Shown here: in pieces, positions 59,385-64,000 of the stretch
Layout of the letters: each line of letters starts with the position of its first letter
Numbering within the stretch: the stretch's first letter is position 1
Source: Pardosa pseudoannulata
Taxonomy: Eukaryota > Arthropoda > Arachnida > Araneae > Lycosidae
Assembly (NCBI GenBank): GCA_032207245.1
Contig: CM063504.1
Span: 87,017,575-87,081,574 of the forward strand
Length of the DNA stretch: 64,000 nt
Direction: 5' to 3'
Notes under the pieces: generated by a model
The model's input: only the letters and a program-made list of their open reading frames with translations
Database searches by the model: none
What the model was told of the DNA's origin: nothing
Translations under genes and position numbers: made by a program

Positions 59385-59733
59385 CAGTTGAACCTCGATT
59401 AACCGAGGTTTCTGTTAACCGAGTCAATAAAAGTCTAATTTTTTTTCCTCCTTTCCAAAATGAGTTTGGAAAAAATTACACACATTTTAGTTCGTTGTCC
59501 GTGTTACAGGCACTTCTTCCAAGAAATATTACACCCTTTTTAAATCTTTATAGCTGTGGAACATAAGTTCATATATGCTTATTTTTATCAATTACAGAAC
59601 GTTCTATTGTTTTTAATTTAAAAGTTAGTTAAATTCGCAAGCACTGAAGGTTTTTATACATGGTATTAACCGAGATTTCCGATATCTGAGGTACTAGCGG
59701 TTCCAATTAGGTCGGATAATCGAGGTTCTACTG
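59385..59733 (-). mobile_element. Tigger-like MITE, copy 2
   Basis: Ends CAGTTGAACCTCGATTAACC and GATAATCGAGGTTCTACTG, with TA outside both (59383-59384, 59734-59735). Its reverse complement aligns with 32029-32755 after removal of the SINE, with one internal gap. It is non-autonomous. Confidence 0.9.
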
Positions 59734-59739
59734 TATTTA

Positions 59740-61220
59740 AATTTTCTATGATCTGAAAAAATTTTTTTTGAACAGTTCAAGCATCTGTTGGAAAAAATTT
59801 CATTATAATTTGATGAGCACGTTAGGAGGAAAAATAGTGAAACATGTAAAATTTAACATTCTGTGACATAGACTCCTTAAAGATTACCGGCATTTCTGGC
59901 ACGGTCTTTAGAGTGGGTGGTTTGCAGCGGTTATCGTTGCATCGCTGAGTTAAACAGACCGCGACTTAGCTGAACAGATTTAGCGGATTCCAGAATGAGC
60001 CTTGTCTATCAAAGGATTAAAAGCAACCGACGATTAAGAAGACTGCGGACAGAGGTGGTCAGTGTGCAATTTAACTCAACCATCTTCCAGTTAATATTCA
60101 ATTTTAAATCCGTGTTTTAATCTTTTCTAATGATGCAGCGTGAGCGTTTGAAAGATCAAAATATGGTTTTGTGTATGCATTGTAATAGTTGGAACAATAC
60201 ATGTTTGAGAATCTGAGTACAGAGTAATAAAAAAAAATATTTTCTACAGTAAAGTTGCGATTTTGAACATTAGTTTAGTATGTCTGTAATGCATTTTTTA
60301 AATTTTAAAATTATTAAAACAACTACTGCAATTTGCTTTTGTTCTTTGCAACTCAATTTATCTTCATTGGAAAGTATTATTAGCAGGTTCTTAAAATAAT
60401 TAAACTCTTAACCTTTGAAGTAATATGACAGTACAAATGTATTGAATAATGACATTTAATTAAACTTTGTTCAAGTAAACATGTGTTGTTATGCTAAACG
60501 TAATAAAATTTTGCTCAATTAAAACAAAATCTAAAGCTAGAGGTATACGAAAAATAACGATTTGGGCCAGAAAATAACTACTGTATTAACGCCGAACAGT
60601 ATAAACGTTAAGTTACTTGCGAAAAACTAATAAGTTTGGTTCGAATGCGTCTTAAGAATATAATCTTATTTGTTTCTTGTTAAGCACTATTTGCGACAAT
60701 TCACTACATAATGAAATTAAAGCCATCAAACGACCCTTAAAGCACAATTCTGTGAGGCCACAATGCTACAAATACACATTCTGTTATCTTGGTTTTGAAG
60801 TTTGCGCCTAACGCTTGAATTTGAATATTACTTAACACGCCATTCTAAGATCGTTTTATTCAGACCACGTTCCAATAAACTTCTTACAAAAATTCTTCAG
60901 GAGAAAGAAGGGGAGGGGGAACTCAAGGATATTGGAATATGTATAATTCCCCGTTTAAATCCCCTTTTAATTTAAATAACCAAAAATAAAATACACAACA
61001 CTGCCAGGATTACAAGGTTAAATATCCTTTCAAAAATTAGATCACAAAAGGTCATTTGAAGTCTAATAAAAATTTTCAGACTTATTTCTAGACCTTAAAA
61101 CCACAAAACATTAATAAACACAAAAGCGTCCTTCCTCGGCATTTTGTTGGTGCCTGCCATCAAGAGGCACGGCGACACCTTTTTCAAGTATTTAAACGGG
61201 TCAACCTGATTATTCCCACA
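59740..61220. other. Non-coding stretch
   Basis: At 59890-60000 CATTTCTGG and CCAGAATG are weakly inverted in a GC-richer patch that could be a small old MITE; not called. Otherwise featureless. Confidence 0.4.
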
Positions 61221-61223
61221 TAC

Positions 61224-61286
61224 CCTAGGAAATCTAAAATATTTAAGGCGCAAAAGAACGACTACGGGCAGCAGTAACCAGGTCAT
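61224..61286 (-). CDS. Candidate AKAP1 first exon (membrane anchor)
   Basis: On the minus strand an ATG at 61286 in good context (A at -3) opens MTWLLLPVVVLLRLKYFRFP and one arginine, then a donor CCTAGG|GTATGT. The exon leaves in phase 0, and the KH exon is entered in phase 0. A short N-terminal hydrophobic helix followed by basic residues is the usual form of the AKAP1 mitochondrial anchor. An upstream ATG 17 bases before starts a short overlapping frame. The link to AKAP1 rests on position, strand, phase and peptide character only; the 9.5 kb between them may hide further exons. Confidence 0.4.
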
Positions 61287-61289
61287 GAT

Positions 61290-62640
61290 TGCCGCTCTCC
61301 ATATTTTTAATCAAATGATTGCGTTGTTAATTACACATTACATTCTAATCGGCAAGACTAATTGTAAGCACTTATTTAAAACACCAGGTTAATTTGTCAT
61401 TCGTGTTTCTAGACTGCTTTGTCGAAATGCATAACATTAGCAAACCCGTGCAATTTTCTCTTTTTGATTTGGAAGTTTTCTGCCCTATACTGTAATCGTG
61501 CATACTTACACCAGTTTTTAGCTTCATGTTAATCATTTTACAGCAATTCCTTTATCAAATATGGAATTTCCGATAGAGAAGACAATATTACTTTGCTGTC
61601 ATGGCAGTATTTTATGTACTTATTACTGATGTTCACTTCACTTTTCCAATACAACACTTAACAAAAAATGCATTTTTCACCTTTAAAGCTCTAGAACTAT
61701 GCTCCAGAACGCCAACTTGTATTTTGTATCAATGAATTTCCTTCCTTGCATAGACATTAAGCCTATTTTGACTCGCGTAACTTTTCGTTGTCCAAACTCT
61801 TTTTGAATTATTTTGCTTTCCTTTTCAATGATGTACACAGAAAATAATTTTGGTATGGATCCAACTTATTCTAAATAGAAATTTAAAATTTTGATACAAT
61901 GTAGCGATTGAGTTAGCGTATGAATATTTTCAGACGGTGTAGAATACCACTGTGTGTAATTGTTATATAGTACAACAAATTATACAAACATCTCATTAAC
62001 AAAGGAAAATTTCTGTTTGAATATTATAAGGAGGGGGAGCTCCAGAACCATAGGACCTCCCCTCTAGCTAAACGGCCTTGTTCCTTTCCATAATTAAAAA
62101 TTTTCAGGCCTCTTGAATTTTCATTTATCAGCACAAACATTTTGTGAGCATTTCTAATATTTTTCAGTTTCGCAAGCTGCAAATATACCAAATTCAGTGA
62201 GCTTGCGATGTAGTTAATGTTTATCGGTTGCGGTTCTTTCTAATGTCGAATCAAGCTCCTGAGTTGAAGGCTACTCGAATCATGGCTGAGGGTCGCATTT
62301 TTCGTTTTGAAGGGCACTGCTAGGGGTGAAAGAATAACTTTTAAGATCAAGGTGTGTCCACGTAATCTGAAAGTATGGATCAAATATTAGACCCCTATGT
62401 TTCGCATACCACTTTGAAAGGTATCGTTTGAACCTCAGCTGTTATTCGAGAACACGAGGGTATTTGGCCGGCTTTTAACTATCTGGCAAGGAGTAAAAGA
62501 ATTTGCCAACTGGCAACCGTGACTGTAATGTTCATTTACATTCTGTTAATATACATTAACTACAGCGCAAATACAGGAGTTACTTTATAACGTGTCGCTA
62601 ACACGCGTTACACAAATAACGCCGATATTGATGTCCCGAA
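61290..62640. other. Possible AKAP1 upstream region
   Basis: If the exon at 61224-61286 is real this contains its promoter. No TATA box or initiator could be placed with confidence. Confidence 0.3.
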
Positions 62641-62643
62641 CGT

Positions 62644-62750
<107 letters not shown>

Positions 62751-63473
62751 CAGTATTTAAGCAAAAAATAATGAAACCAACGAGTACTAGGCCAATCAAT
62801 TGCACAAATTTACTGATTGAAGTAAAATAATTCCATATTTTCTACACGAGAGACACTTGATGTGAAGTATCTCTTCAAACTTAATTACAATGAGTCTTTA
62901 GGTACGACTTTAATTTGGCATTAGTTACAAATTGTATCAATTCTTATACTATGCTATTCACTGAAAATGTAGGCATTTGTCTACTTTGACGATACAGGGT
63001 CTTTTGAATAGATTTGAGGTCCACATATGAAGAAGTTATATAACAAAAGTATATCAAAAATAAGACTAGTTTTTGAGAAACAAAACTGAATATTTTTCGG
63101 CGCTGTGGGTCAAGAGATTAAAATTTCAACACAAAAGCGTGACTAAATATTTTAATAAGAACAAGCTATAACTCGTCAAAATATTCTGGCAAAGGCTATG
63201 ATAAATGATTCTTGAACACAAAAGAGAAGTGTACTTAGCGCCGACTGTCATGAACTTTCTCGGGGTTCATCGGGGTCTGATAAGTTTCTCACGAATACTA
63301 AGACTACGATTACTATTAACGACTGAAAATAAACAAATTGACAGCTGAATTCAAAGAAAATAGGCATTAACGCCACACTTAACATGAAACAATTCAAATA
63401 TGATATATTGAAAGTGTAGGCCACCAACTAGTGGAAAAAAGCGATTTAACAAGTGAATATGCGCGTTTCATTC

Positions 63474-63495
63474 ACGCACGCACACACGTGCGTGC

Positions 63496-63548
<53 letters not shown>

Positions 63549-63555
63549 CGTATAT
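63474..63555. repeat. Alternating purine-pyrimidine (GT/GC) tract
   Basis: CG/CA, then CG/TG, then about twenty-five GT units and GC/GT/AT units alternate purine and pyrimidine for about 80 bp with a central ACACGTGCGT palindrome. This is Z-DNA-prone sequence. Confidence 0.9.
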
Positions 63556-64000
63556 AAAAAGAGAATCAGACATTCACAGGATCAGGAGTATATCGAATAA
63601 TTGAAACCGACGGCTACCAGAGGGGTTATATTTTCATTAATAATTTTTGAAAAATAAAAACATGAGTAAAATGTCTACTAGATGTAGTGAAATACTGAAA
63701 GCAAAATTATAGTTTTAGATTTAAAATAAAATAAATTCAAGAAAAAGTATGTATGGGTGTTGTCCCGTTCATACATTGGTTTCGTTATTTAGAAAAATAG
63801 AAAACGGTCATAAAGCACTGAAACTTATTTTTTCCTTTTCAATCTAAACAATACATACATAGGTGTACTAAAAATAAAAGGGACCGTATGTTTGCCACCA
63901 GATAGAACGGAGTATCCTACAGTCAACAAATTTTGCAAGTAGACAAATCTTTATTGTATTTAATAGCGCACGAAGCACAATTTTCGATTTTATTTACTTT
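63556..64000. other. Non-coding stretch to window end
   Basis: Nothing supported. Confidence 0.4.

Overview
The window looks like a chelicerate, probably spider, nuclear genome. That is inference from its low GC, its large introns (0.4-1.7 kb between the resolved exons), an arthropod-like protein gene and a dense load of small transposons with many short microsatellites. There is no bacterial or organellar gene organisation, and most of the 64 kb is non-coding.

The one gene identified with confidence is on the minus strand at 44887-51743: the 3' part of an A-kinase anchor protein 1 (AKAP1) orthologue. Seven exons join in frame with GT/AG borders and compatible phases to give 320 residues carrying a KH domain, a Tudor domain and the conserved C-terminus. 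A hydrophobic minus-strand peptide at 61224-61286 ending in a GT donor is a candidate anchor exon; the central part was not found. The AKAP1 introns hold a decayed Tc1-like transposase, a piggyBac-like MITE and a 5'-truncated LINE.

Other coding signals are a plus-strand terminal exon at 26361-26798 encoding a 145-aa two-pass membrane protein with a poly(A) signal, a well-bounded 163-codon acidic exon at 14990-15479 on the minus strand (unrecognised), and a weaker plus-strand terminal exon at 9524-9721 whose 3' half is tandemly duplicated.

The rest is mobile and repetitive DNA. A tRNA-derived SINE family has at least nine copies, six with clear target-site duplications. A 164-bp MITE is present in four equal-length copies. 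Also present are hAT elements with 8-bp duplications, pogo/Tigger elements with TA sites, three TTAA-flanked piggyBac-like MITEs, a solo LTR, two 5'-truncated LINEs with 13-bp duplications, and a composite hAT-like insertion. Several are nested, which gives a relative insertion order.

Tandem and other repeats include a 153-bp satellite (about 10.2-11.4 kb), a repeat at 5.0-5.4 kb carrying several CTCF-like motifs, a roughly 0.7-kb inverted repeat (3.2-3.9 against 6.5-7.2 kb), a long (AT)n tract and an 80-bp alternating purine-pyrimidine tract near the right edge. No CRISPR array, rRNA or functional tRNA gene was seen.
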